NCBI RefSeq assembly: GCF_029946505.1
Contig: NZ_JARZHG010000061.1
Coordinates: 1 to 38,784, forward strand
DNA: 38,784 nt
Direction of reading: 5' to 3'
From: Polyangium sp. y55x31
GTDB taxonomy: Bacteria; Myxococcota_A; Polyangia; Polyangiales; Polyangiaceae
Shown here piece after piece: positions 1-7,318 of the stretch. A program made the position numbers and the translations under genes. The notes under the pieces were generated by a model. That model saw only the letters and a program-made list of their open reading frames with translations, was not told the origin of the DNA and searched no databases. Each line of letters opens with the position of its first letter. Within the stretch, counting starts at the first letter, position 1.

Positions 1-1176
1 GGGTTGCGACGGCTGCGCGACGGCCGCGGCGGGCGCGGGCTGCGCGGGCTGCGCGGCTTGCACCGGCTGCACCGGCTGCGCGGGCTGTGGCGCTGCTTGC
101 GGCGCGGCTTGCGCGGCGGGCATCGGCGGCGGCGGGGGCTGCGCATTGCCCACCTTCATCCGCGCCACGTTCGCCATGAACCCGTTCGGGTTCGCCTTCA
201 GGTACGCGGCGTACTGCGGACCGAGCTCGCCCGTGCGGCCGAGCAGCGCCGCGAAGTGATCCGCGAGCTGCATCGCGCGATCGTGCCCCGGCGACGCGCC
301 GAGCGCCGACAGCGAATACGAAAGCCCGTACTCCCCGTCATACGTCTCCGCGAGCTGCACGAAGATCGCGGCGGCCTCGTCGCGCTCCGGCTGCGGCACG
401 TTCTCGCCCGCGTTGATGCGCTCGAGCACGCTCACGCCGAGCTCCTGCGTCAGCGCGACGTCGGTTGGACGCACCGCGCGCGCCGAGCGCAGCGCCTGCG
501 TCGCGCCCGGCATGTCACCCGCGCGCTTGCGGATGTCGGCCTCGTCTCGATAGAGCGCGAGCTTGCGCTCCGGATCCTCGGCGATGGCCTGCTCCATCGC
601 GAAGTACGGGATCGCCTCCGCGTACTGCTGCTGCGCCTTCAGGATCTCGCGCGCCGCGTAGATCGCATACACGTTGCGGGGATCGAGCTCGGCGACCTTG
701 CGCCAGTTCTCCACCGCGCGATCGGGACGCGCGAGCTGCGGCTCGCTCCACATCCGTCCAAGCTCCTCGTGCAGCTTGAGGAGCATCGTCCGCACCTCCG
801 GCTTCGCGGCCGCGGGCGCGAGCCCTTTTGCTTGCCGCTCGTAAAGCTGGATGAGCGACATCGCGTCGCCCTTCTCGCGAAACATCTGCGCGAGCCGCTC
901 GGCCGAGCGATGCATCGGATCCCTGTCGACCGCGAGCATCAACGTGCGCACGGTATTGTTCATGTCGCCGAACGCTGCTTGCCAGACGTTCGCGGCCTCG
1001 CTCAGCCAATGGGCGCCGTAGGCGGGATCCGGCGTCTGCGTCCCGACGCGCTCGAGCAGCATGGCGTACGAGCGAGGGTCCTGCGCGCCTGCGCGATGCG
1101 CGTACGCGAGCGCCTCCTGGTCGTGGGGGTTCGCGAGCAGGCGCTGGACGAGCATTTCGATTTCACGAGGATCCAT
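1..1176 (-). CDS. TPR-like protein, C-terminus beyond the left edge
   Basis: The minus-strand frame is open from an ATG at 1176 to base 1 (392 residues seen), so the gene is partial. The first ~330 residues are helical with tetratricopeptide-like pairs, for example a stretch with AVENWRKVAELDPRN near residue 150 followed by YAEAIPYFAMEQAI. The visible tail from about residue 345 is low-complexity Pro/Ala/Gln (repeated AQP and QPVQPV units), as in a linker to a further domain outside the window. No signal peptide is visible, so it is probably cytoplasmic. The ATG lies 14 bases inside the 3' end of the upstream kinase gene, which suggests one transcript and a role as partner, scaffold or substrate of that kinase. 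This is inference; the family was not recognised more precisely. There is no clear ribosome binding site, so the start is moderately certain. Confidence 0.75.
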   Translation of the reverse strand, partial: MDPREIEMLVQRLLANPHDQEALAYAHRAGAQDPRSYAMLLERVGTQTPDPAYGAHWLSEAANVWQAAFGDMNNTVRTLMLAVDRDPMHRSAERLAQMFREKGDAMSLIQLYERQAKGLAPAAAKPEVRTMLLKLHEELGRMWSEPQLARPDRAVENWRKVAELDPRNVYAIYAAREILKAQQQYAEAIPYFAMEQAIAEDPERKLALYRDEADIRKRAGDMPGATQALRSARAVRPTDVALTQELGVSVLERINAGENVPQPERDEAAAIFVQLAETYDGEYGLSYSLSALGASPGHDRAMQLADHFAALLGRTGELGPQYAAYLKANPNGFMANVARMKVGNAQPPPPPMPAAQAAPQAAPQPAQPVQPVQAAQPAQPAPAAAVAQPSQP

Positions 1177-2314
1177 CGTTGTCCGTGCGCGAAGGTACAC
1201 GGCTCGAAGGGCGCCGTATAGTCGCCTCGCGCCCGCCCGATGCATGCCGCGCCGCGCCGCGCCCGAGCCCTCCGGCGAACGCCTCCTCGATCGCCGCGAT
1301 GAACGCCCGCGCGCTCTCTGGCCGATCCTCCGGCCGCTTGCAGAGCGCCCGCACCACGAGATCCGACAGCGCCCGCGGGATCCCCGCCTCCGGCGCCGCC
1401 TCGCAAGGCGCGATCGGCGGCTCGTGCACGTGCTTTTCCATCACCCGCGCGGCGTCCCGCTCCACGAACGGGGGCCTGCCGACGAGCATCTGGTAAAGGA
1501 GCGCGCCCACCGCATAGAGATCGCTCCGCGCATCCACCGGCTCGCCCAGCGCCTGCTCCGGGGACATGTACCGAGGCGTACCGATGGGACCCCGACCCCA
1601 CCCGAGCGCGTCGTTCGGGTCGCGCGGCGCAAGCCCCAGGTCCGCGAGCCCGAAATCGAGCAGCTTTCCCGCCTCGGCCCCGCCTTCGAGGCGCGCGATG
1701 AACACATTGTCGGGCTTCAAATCCCGATGGACGATCCCCTTGTCGTGCGCCTCGGCCAGCGACAGGAGTGCGTGCGTCGCGATGCGCGTCGCCTCCACCG
1801 TCGAGAGCCGCCCTTCCCGGCGCAGCCGGACCCCGAGCGGCTCACCTTCGAGCATCTCCATCACGAGGAACCGCGACACCGTGGGCGAGACGAGCGCGTC
1901 CTCTCCGCCGTACACGATCTCGCCCACGTCGAGCACCTGCACCGTGTGCGGCGAGCGCAGCATCGAGAGGACCCGCGCCTCGCGATCGAGCCGCGACAGC
2001 GCCTGCGCCCCGCGCCCTCGATCCCCGCGAAACACCTTCACCGCGACGTCGTGCCCCCGCGTCACGTCCCGCGCCCGGTACACCGCCCCCATCGAACCCG
2101 CGCCGATCCGACCGAGCACCACGTACCGCCCCGCGATCGTCGTCCCGAGGAACGGATCCCCATCCGCGTCGGCGAGGACCGACGCAGCGACGAGCGCGAG
2201 CCCGTCGCGCGGGCAAACGACGAGTGATGTCGTCCCTTCGGCCGCCTCGGGCTTCGATTCCCGGCAGCGCGGGCAAACGAGCCCGCGGAGCGATCGCAGC
2301 GCGGGTCTCCCCAT
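1163..2314 (-). CDS. Serine/threonine protein kinase with N-terminal zinc-ribbon-like segment
   Basis: A Hanks-type (PknB-like) kinase of 383 aa. Residues 14-37 carry CPRC followed by CPRD (C14, C17, C34), a partial zinc ribbon whose fourth Cys is replaced by Asp. The kinase domain runs from about residue 63 to 335: glycine loop G71-x-G73-x-x-G76, ATP-binding Lys93 in VAVKVF, catalytic loop HRDLKPDN (196-203, Asp198), DFG-type Asp220 and SPEQ (251-254) in place of APE. All catalytic residues are present, so it should be active. No transmembrane segment is seen after the domain, so it is likely soluble. The chosen ATG overlaps the stop of the upstream small gene as TGATG, which favours it over an in-frame start 17 codons upstream. 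The TPR gene downstream overlaps its 3' end. Confidence 0.93.
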   Translation of the reverse strand: MGRPALRSLRGLVCPRCRESKPEAAEGTTSLVVCPRDGLALVAASVLADADGDPFLGTTIAGRYVVLGRIGAGSMGAVYRARDVTRGHDVAVKVFRGDRGRGAQALSRLDREARVLSMLRSPHTVQVLDVGEIVYGGEDALVSPTVSRFLVMEMLEGEPLGVRLRREGRLSTVEATRIATHALLSLAEAHDKGIVHRDLKPDNVFIARLEGGAEAGKLLDFGLADLGLAPRDPNDALGWGRGPIGTPRYMSPEQALGEPVDARSDLYAVGALLYQMLVGRPPFVERDAARVMEKHVHEPPIAPCEAAPEAGIPRALSDLVVRALCKRPEDRPESARAFIAAIEEAFAGGLGRGAARHASGGREATIRRPSSRVPSRTDNDGSS

Positions 2315-2589
2315 CAGCGGAGCTTGCAGGCGTACTCGCCCACCATCACGAACGCGCGCCGGCAAACGACGTCCACCGTTCGCTTCGGCGTCACCATCTC
2401 GTACGTCTGCCCGAACGGCGTCCGCTCGAGCCGCGTCACCTGCGCGCGGCAGTTCGGCCCCTGCTCACCACACGCCACCGCTGCGGCCGCGCGCTCGACC
2501 TCGCTGTTGTCCGCCATGACGTTCACCGCGGCGGAGACGCTGAACAAGACGCAGAGGACGAAGATCGTGATCTGCCCGGCGCGCTTCAT
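2314..2589 (-). CDS. Small exported protein with four cysteines
   Basis: A 91-aa protein of unknown function. Residues 1-26 form a typical signal peptide or membrane anchor (MKRAG, then a hydrophobic run, then VMA-DN). The mature part has four cysteines (40, 47, 76, 88), which suits two disulfides in the periplasm. The GC-rich codon pattern and the TGATG coupling to the kinase gene support a real gene. A start 83 codons further upstream is possible in this frame, but the extra part is Arg/Ser-rich antisense-like sequence and overlaps the upstream gene, so it was rejected. It could be a periplasmic partner or reporter for the thioredoxin-like protein encoded just upstream. That is inference. 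Confidence 0.7.
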   Translation of the reverse strand: MKRAGQITIFVLCVLFSVSAAVNVMADNSEVERAAAAVACGEQGPNCRAQVTRLERTPFGQTYEMVTPKRTVDVVCRRAFVMVGEYACKLR

Positions 2590-2656
2590 GACGGCGCATC
2601 CTAGCAGCGGATGGACGCGCCGCGCCCGGGATCCGAGCCCGCAGCGCGCCCTTGCC

Positions 2657-3595
2657 TCAGAGCTTGATCCCGCCGTTTTGAATCGGCTCGAAGCTCTGTC
2701 GCCGCGTCTCGTATTTCCCGCGCACGAACGCGCCGAGCACCGGCGCCATGTTCGCCGGCACGTCCTCGTCCCACTCGCCGCCGTCGATCGCGTCGCGCGG
2801 ATAGAGATCCGGCGCGAGCAGGAAAAAGCCCGGCACATGATCGTGCGGCATCTTCAGCCCCGTCAGGTCCTCGTCGAACGCATCGATGTCCACGCGGACG
2901 AGCCGCACGTGCGCGAGCGCCGTCTGCATGAGCGGATCCCCGAGCGAGGAGGACAAGCTGCGGCACGAGACACACTCGTTCTTCGTCGTCATCACGACGA
3001 GCGTCTCGCCCGCCGCGGCCGCGGCCGCGCGCTCCTTCGCGAGCTCCTGCGAGAGCGACGACACCGACACGCCCACGTCCACGATCGTGACCGTGCCCTC
3101 CTTGCGGACCATCGTCTCTTTCTGGAAAACCGGCACGGCCTTGGAGGGCGGCGACGTGGGCTCCGTCGTCTCCACCGATCCCTCGGGCGGCGTGGCCGTC
3201 TCCCCGACCGTCACGACGTTGGCGATCGGGTGGAGCCGCGCCTCGTTGCGGCGCTCCATCGTCCACACACCAAACGCAATGGCCGCGCCCCAGGCCACCG
3301 TCAGGCAGATCCCGAGCCCCATTCCCAGCGTCGCCAGGACATACCCGCGGCGCTCGGTTCCCACGCCGGTGATCTCTCGCCGCGCCGCCCAGCCGAAAAC
3401 GATGGCGGCGACCGAGCCCAGCGGTCCGCCCACGAACGGCGCCAGGATCGACGTCAAGGCCAGCGTCGAGAGAGGCTTTTTTTGCGGCGGCCTCGGCCCC
3501 CGCAGGTACGGGTCGGAGAGCGGAGGGAGCTCCGTCGGGCCCTCGGCTCGGGCGACGCGCGAAAGCGCGGACCTCGGGGAAATGGCCTCGCTCAC
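2657..3595 (-). CDS. DUF4190-like membrane protein with thioredoxin-like C-terminal domain
   Basis: A 312-aa protein. Two hydrophobic segments (about residues 43-71 and 84-113) separated by an ARRE...ERRG loop have the look of a DUF4190 domain. A linker rich in Pro, Thr and Glu (130-155) leads to a thioredoxin-like region (about 165-285) with LVVMTTKNEC, a CVSC motif (Cys208, Cys211), a DID/FDED strand and VPGFFLL, which resembles the cis-Pro region of thioredoxin folds. CxxC suggests thiol redox activity, but the motif is not WCGPC. Two membrane segments put both ends on the same side; charges do not settle which side. It starts the minus-strand set that continues into the small Cys protein and the kinase (67-base gap). 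Confidence 0.72.
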   Translation of the reverse strand: MSEAISPRSALSRVARAEGPTELPPLSDPYLRGPRPPQKKPLSTLALTSILAPFVGGPLGSVAAIVFGWAARREITGVGTERRGYVLATLGMGLGICLTVAWGAAIAFGVWTMERRNEARLHPIANVVTVGETATPPEGSVETTEPTSPPSKAVPVFQKETMVRKEGTVTIVDVGVSVSSLSQELAKERAAAAAAGETLVVMTTKNECVSCRSLSSSLGDPLMQTALAHVRLVRVDIDAFDEDLTGLKMPHDHVPGFFLLAPDLYPRDAIDGGEWDEDVPANMAPVLGAFVRGKYETRRQSFEPIQNGGIKL

Positions 3596-3722
3596 CCACG
3601 AATTCTAGCGCCTAATCTCGCTTACGCTCGCAAACCAAGGATGGACGGAATGCATCGTCCCGCCCGTGCAGAAGGGATACGCCACACCCCCACGCAGCGT
3701 GGTAGGAGGAAGGTGCGCTCTC

Positions 3723-4901
3723 ATGATCGAACCGGCCCGCTCCTCCGTCTTTCCCCGAGCCCCGGCCGCCCGGCTCGTGTCCGTGACGATCGGTGATTAC
3801 CAGGCGCTCGGGAGCAGCTCGATCGAGCTCTCCATCGCTCCGCGCCGCACCGTGCTCCACGCGAAAGGCGGGGCCCTCGCGTCCTTGCTCGTCCAAGGCA
3901 TCGCCGAAGGCGCGCACATCGCCGTGCACGCCCTGAGCGACCCGGAAAAACCTCGCCATTTCCGCTGCGAGTTCGAGGGCGACGCGGGCGAGCACCTCGT
4001 CTACGCCTACGACCGCCGGTTCCAAGATCTCGACGACGACGACGAGCCCTTCCCGCCCTCGATGCGCTGGGAAGAACACGCGGCCCGAACCGACGAAGCC
4101 AACGTGGATCTCTGGACGGTGCGCGATCGACGCGCCGTCTTCGGCGACGGCAGCCGCATCTCGCTGCCCTCCGGCGTCGGCGCGCTCGCGCTCGCGGGCG
4201 AGTCCGCCGATCGTGTCCCCGAAGATGCGCGCCGCATCCGCGCCTATCTCGAAGGCATCCGCTGGCTCGGCCTCGCCCTCTCGCGCCCGCCGATCGAGGA
4301 TCGCACGGGCGTCACGCTCACCGGTCGCTCGGGCGTCCTCTGGACCTCGCGTGGCCTCGACGCGCGCCTGCTCTCGCTCGCTTCGACGCTCGTCATCTGG
4401 TTCGAGCTCTACCGCGATCGGTACAACAAGGTCGTCGAGCTCTGCCAGCGCATCGGCGCGCCGGGCGAGCTCGCGGTGCAGATCACGCGCGACCCGTCCG
4501 CGCGCACGGACGTCGCGCCGCAGGATCGCGCCAGCATCACGTTCGAGGGCGTGGACTTCGGCCGTCTGTCGGACGCTGTGATCCGCAGGCTCGAGCTCCT
4601 CGTCGCGCTCGTGGATCCGGAGGCGACGGCGCTGCTCCTCGAGGAGCCCGAGATCTCCGCGGTCCCCGGCAAGATCGGCGCGCTGCTCGAGGTGATCGAG
4701 GCCTGCGCCGATCACCGGCAGATCATCGTCTCGACGAAGTCGCCGCACGTGGTCGACTGGGCGCGCCCCGACGAGCTCCGGCTCGTCGAGACGAACCGGT
4801 ATCGAGACCTCTCCGTGCGCGGGTTCGACTTCAGCGAGCTCAGCGCCGCGCAGGCCCACGTCGCGGCCGGCGGCAAGCTGTCGGCGTTCCTCGTGTCCTG
4901 A
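3723..4901 (+). CDS. ABC/SMC-like ATPase family protein with degenerate Walker A
   Basis: A 392-aa protein resembling AAA_21/OLD-type ATPases. The N-terminus has the expected strand order, but where GxNGxGKS should be (residues 45-57) it reads LHAKGGALASLLV, with the P-loop lysine replaced by Ala. The rest of the site persists in modified form: a signature-like LSDA (282-285), Walker B with catalytic Glu (ALLLEEPEI, 303-311) and a switch region STKSPH (337-342), where active members have THSP. It may therefore be a pseudo-ATPase or depend on a partner. ATG 3723 is preceded by AGGAGGAAGG (3704-3713, 9-base spacing), which decides against the start 19 codons upstream. It is divergent from the membrane protein at 3595 and shows no nuclease partner, so a defence role is not supported. 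Confidence 0.8.
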   Translation: MIEPARSSVFPRAPAARLVSVTIGDYQALGSSSIELSIAPRRTVLHAKGGALASLLVQGIAEGAHIAVHALSDPEKPRHFRCEFEGDAGEHLVYAYDRRFQDLDDDDEPFPPSMRWEEHAARTDEANVDLWTVRDRRAVFGDGSRISLPSGVGALALAGESADRVPEDARRIRAYLEGIRWLGLALSRPPIEDRTGVTLTGRSGVLWTSRGLDARLLSLASTLVIWFELYRDRYNKVVELCQRIGAPGELAVQITRDPSARTDVAPQDRASITFEGVDFGRLSDAVIRRLELLVALVDPEATALLLEEPEISAVPGKIGALLEVIEACADHRQIIVSTKSPHVVDWARPDELRLVETNRYRDLSVRGFDFSELSAAQAHVAAGGKLSAFLVS

Positions 4902-4990
4902 TCACGCGCGTCGACGCGGCCGAGCGCTCGTCACGCGACGTGTGCAGGCCGCGCCACGCGCATGCGCACGAACGACACGTTCGGCCGCGC

Positions 4991-6355
4991 TCAGGGGATG
5001 CAGCTCGACTCGAGCGTGCGCAGGACCGCGCGCTTCGTGCTCACGCCTCCGCTCATGGGCTCGGTCCACAAGAAGCCCATGCGCGGGCCGGCGGGCGTGA
5101 CCGCCGCGGGATCCTTCACCGCGCCCGTCCCGTCGCTGATCCGCAGGCCCGTGGCCGACGGCTCGCCGCTCTCCGAGAGCTTCACCGCGAGGACCTGATC
5201 GTCCTTGCCGCCCTCCTGACCGAGGAACACGACGAGCGCGCCGTCGCCGATCGGCGCGAGCGCAGGAGAACGCCCACGCCCGACCAGCCACGTCTTTTCG
5301 CCGGGGCGCGCGGCCGCGTCGACGGTACGCGCGAGGATCTTGTCGCCCTCGATCCACACGGCCATCGCGCCTTTCGTCGTGGCCACGAGGTTCACGCGTT
5401 CGCGCGCGGGCGCGCCGGCCGGCGGGGCCGCCGCGAGGGTGTGGGCCTCGTCGATCTCTTTGCCCGCGAGATCGAAGCGCGACACGACGATCCGCCCGTC
5501 GCCCTCTTGCCAGGCGAGCGTGTAACCGGTTCCATCCGCGGCGACGGCGGGCCTGCGCGGCTCGTGGGCGTGGTGCGTCGCGCCGAGCGCTTGCACGGCC
5601 GGCGCGGCTGCGTCCGTCGGGGCGAACTGGAACAGCCCGAGCTGCGCCTTCTCCATGTTGAACGGCGCGACCGCGACGATCGCGCCTGCGGGCGTCGCGG
5701 CGAGCGCCACGTCGTCCGCGTTCGCGGCGTTCACCGCGCTGAGGTGCTCGATCACGGGCGCGGGCGAGGTCTCCCAGCGCGGCTTCGTGTACGCGAGCCC
5801 GTCGCCGTCGAACCACACGAGCGTCCAGCCGGCGCTGTTCGCGAACATCCGCGGCGCCGTCTCGTTCGCCGTCCCGATGCCGCGTGCCCGCGCCACCTGC
5901 TTCGCGTCGAGGGCGAACCCTGCGAAGGCGAGCTGCGCGCCCGGCTTGTTCGCGGCGAGCTTGATGAGCCAGGAGGCAGCGATCGCGCCCTCGCGCCCTG
6001 CAGCCGTGACCTCGCCGCGTTGCAAGTACGTCGCGATGTCCCCGCTCTGCGCCTTGCACGCCTCGGTCTGCGCGGCCGCGACGAACGAGCTCACGCCCGA
6101 GCCCACGGGCTCGCTCGGCGCAGGCGGAGGCGCTTGCACGGCGCTCGACGAGGTCGCGGGCGCATTCGCGGAACCGCTCGTCGCGGCCGACGCGCTCGAC
6201 GCAACCGAGGCACTCGGCGCCGGCGCTGTGCTGCCGTCCGTCTTCTTTTGCCCGCACCCGGCGGGAGCCAAGCCGAGGACCAGGCTCGCCGTGACACCGA
6301 CGAACTTAAGGGTCCACGCATCGGTCGCGGCCTCTGGGGAGCGAACCTGCTTCAT
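4991..6355 (-). CDS. Large lipoprotein, possible beta-propeller-like repeats
   Basis: A 454-aa predicted lipoprotein. A hydrophobic signal (residues 15-33) ends in APAGC with lipid-accepting Cys34, followed by a Ser/Ala/Pro linker to about residue 100. The remainder is rich in short beta-like stretches that recur roughly every 45-60 residues (GWTLVWFDGDGLAYT, GYTLAWQEGDGRIVV, GAMAVWIEGDKILAR, DGALVVFLGQEG), which suggests a propeller-like domain with W-x-E/D-GD turns. The function is unknown. Starts at ATG 6355 or at the ATG 11 codons upstream (6388), which has GAGG before it, are both possible; the shorter gives a more normal signal peptide. It ends convergently with the ATPase gene, with 89 bases between. 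Confidence 0.78.
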   Translation of the reverse strand: MKQVRSPEAATDAWTLKFVGVTASLVLGLAPAGCGQKKTDGSTAPAPSASVASSASAATSGSANAPATSSSAVQAPPPAPSEPVGSGVSSFVAAAQTEACKAQSGDIATYLQRGEVTAAGREGAIAASWLIKLAANKPGAQLAFAGFALDAKQVARARGIGTANETAPRMFANSAGWTLVWFDGDGLAYTKPRWETSPAPVIEHLSAVNAANADDVALAATPAGAIVAVAPFNMEKAQLGLFQFAPTDAAAPAVQALGATHHAHEPRRPAVAADGTGYTLAWQEGDGRIVVSRFDLAGKEIDEAHTLAAAPPAGAPARERVNLVATTKGAMAVWIEGDKILARTVDAAARPGEKTWLVGRGRSPALAPIGDGALVVFLGQEGGKDDQVLAVKLSESGEPSATGLRISDGTGAVKDPAAVTPAGPRMGFLWTEPMSGGVSTKRAVLRTLESSCIP

Positions 6356-6488
6356 CCCCGCCGAGCCCCCCGGCGCGCCGTGCGACATTGGATCAACCTC
6401 GACAAGGCTGTCACCTGATCCACGAAGAGGGATCACGGCAGCCTATCTCATCAAGCGAAGTCGCGATCCCTCAATGTGTTTTTCGGAG

Positions 6489-6572
6489 TGCGAAGAAGAG
6501 GACTTGAACCTCCACGCCCTTGCGGGCACTGGAACCTGAATCCAGCGCGTCTGCCAATTCCGCCATCTTCGC
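6489..6572 (-). tRNA. tRNA-Leu (anticodon CAG)
   Basis: On the minus strand the acceptor 5' strand GCGAAGA (6572-6566) pairs with TCTTCGC (6496-6490), with discriminator A at 6489. The D-arm includes GGCAGACGC. The anticodon stem CTGGA/TCCAG encloses a seven-base loop TTCAGGT with anticodon CAG. A long variable arm (GCCCGCAAGGGCG) marks a class II tRNA, and the T-loop is GGTTCAAGTCC. The 3' CCA is not encoded. The 84-nt length is normal for tRNA-Leu. It reads CUG codons, which are heavily used in such GC-rich genomes. No integrase or duplicated 3' tRNA end is seen nearby. Confidence 0.97.
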
Positions 6573-6940
6573 GTGATGCCTTCCCGTGAAGGACATCGAT
6601 CCGCCGGCCGTCGGCCAACGGGGGCGTATAGATAGATCGGCCGAAGCCCCGCGCGCAAGGACGATTTTCGCTTTTCGTCTCCTTCGGGCCGGCCGCCCCG
6701 AAGCGCCGCGAAAAACCACGCGCCGCGCCGCCCCTTCCACGCTCCGGCGCGCTCGCTCCTCGTCGAGCCTGCCTGCACGTGCGGGTCCGCCACACGGGCG
6801 CGGCACCGTACGTGCTCCGCGAATCCCCGATGGCGAGGCGCGAGCACCTTGGGTCTCCGGCGGTCGCTCGTGCAGCGACCGGCGGTCCGCTCGGCGTGGC
6901 GAGCGTCCCTGCCTCACCCCCCGATCGGAGGAGCTTTGTC
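6573..6940. other. Intergenic region between tRNA-Leu and response regulator
   Basis: These 368 bases lie between the divergent tRNA-Leu gene and the response-regulator gene and should hold both promoters. Reading frames here lack GC-rich third positions and resemble no protein. The only clear signal is the Shine-Dalgarno sequence GGAGGAG (6927-6933) of the response regulator. A TATACG box on the minus strand (about 6626-6631) could serve the tRNA, but no matching -35 was found. Confidence 0.5.
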
Positions 6941-7318
6941 GTGCCGAGGAAGAAGATCGTCGTCGTGGAGGACGACCCCGAGCTCCGGGATCTCGAGACC
7001 TTCCTGCTCGGCGCCGAGGGCTACGACGTCGTCGGCGTCGCCGATGGCATCGAGGCCGCCGTGATCGTCAAGCGCGAGCATGCCGACCTCGTCCTGCTCG
7101 ACCTCATGCTGCCGGGCAAGGACGGCAACGCGGTCCTCGAAGAGCTCGCGGCCGAGCCCGAGACGCGGCTCACGCCCGTGATCGTCGTCTCCGCGTTCCT
7201 CGCGCAGCTCCGCCTCACGCCGCAGGTCCGCCGCGTCCTTTCGAAGCCGTTCGACGTGAGTGATCTCCTCGACGCCGTCGCGCGCGAGGTCGAGCGTCCC
7301 CACGAAGAGGTGGCTTGA
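6941..7318 (+). CDS. Single-domain response regulator (CheY-like receiver)
   Basis: A 125-aa stand-alone receiver domain with no output domain. All key positions are present: acidic pair Asp11/Asp12 (VVVEDDPE), phospho-acceptor Asp54 (LVLLDLMLPG), Ser84 at the Thr/Ser switch (VIVVSAF) and Lys102 followed by Pro (LSKPF). GTG 6941 was chosen because GGAGGAG (6927-6933) lies seven bases upstream; the longer in-frame extension is non-homologous. It ends in TGATG, sharing bases with the start of the debranching-type enzyme, so the two are probably co-translated. No histidine kinase is adjacent, so the phosphodonor is unknown. It could control the enzyme or a partner by protein contact; that is inference. 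Confidence 0.93.
   Translation: MPRKKIVVVEDDPELRDLETFLLGAEGYDVVGVADGIEAAVIVKREHADLVLLDLMLPGKDGNAVLEELAAEPETRLTPVIVVSAFLAQLRLTPQVRRVLSKPFDVSDLLDAVAREVERPHEEVA

Noticed and set aside
3723-4901. ATPase gene as part of an anti-phage defence system
   Set aside because: No nuclease, reverse transcriptase or other effector gene is adjacent and Walker A is lost; the neighbours are ordinary envelope genes.
6489-6572. tRNA-Leu as a phage or island attachment site
   Set aside because: No integrase, no repeated 3' tRNA end and no change of composition were seen in the flanks.
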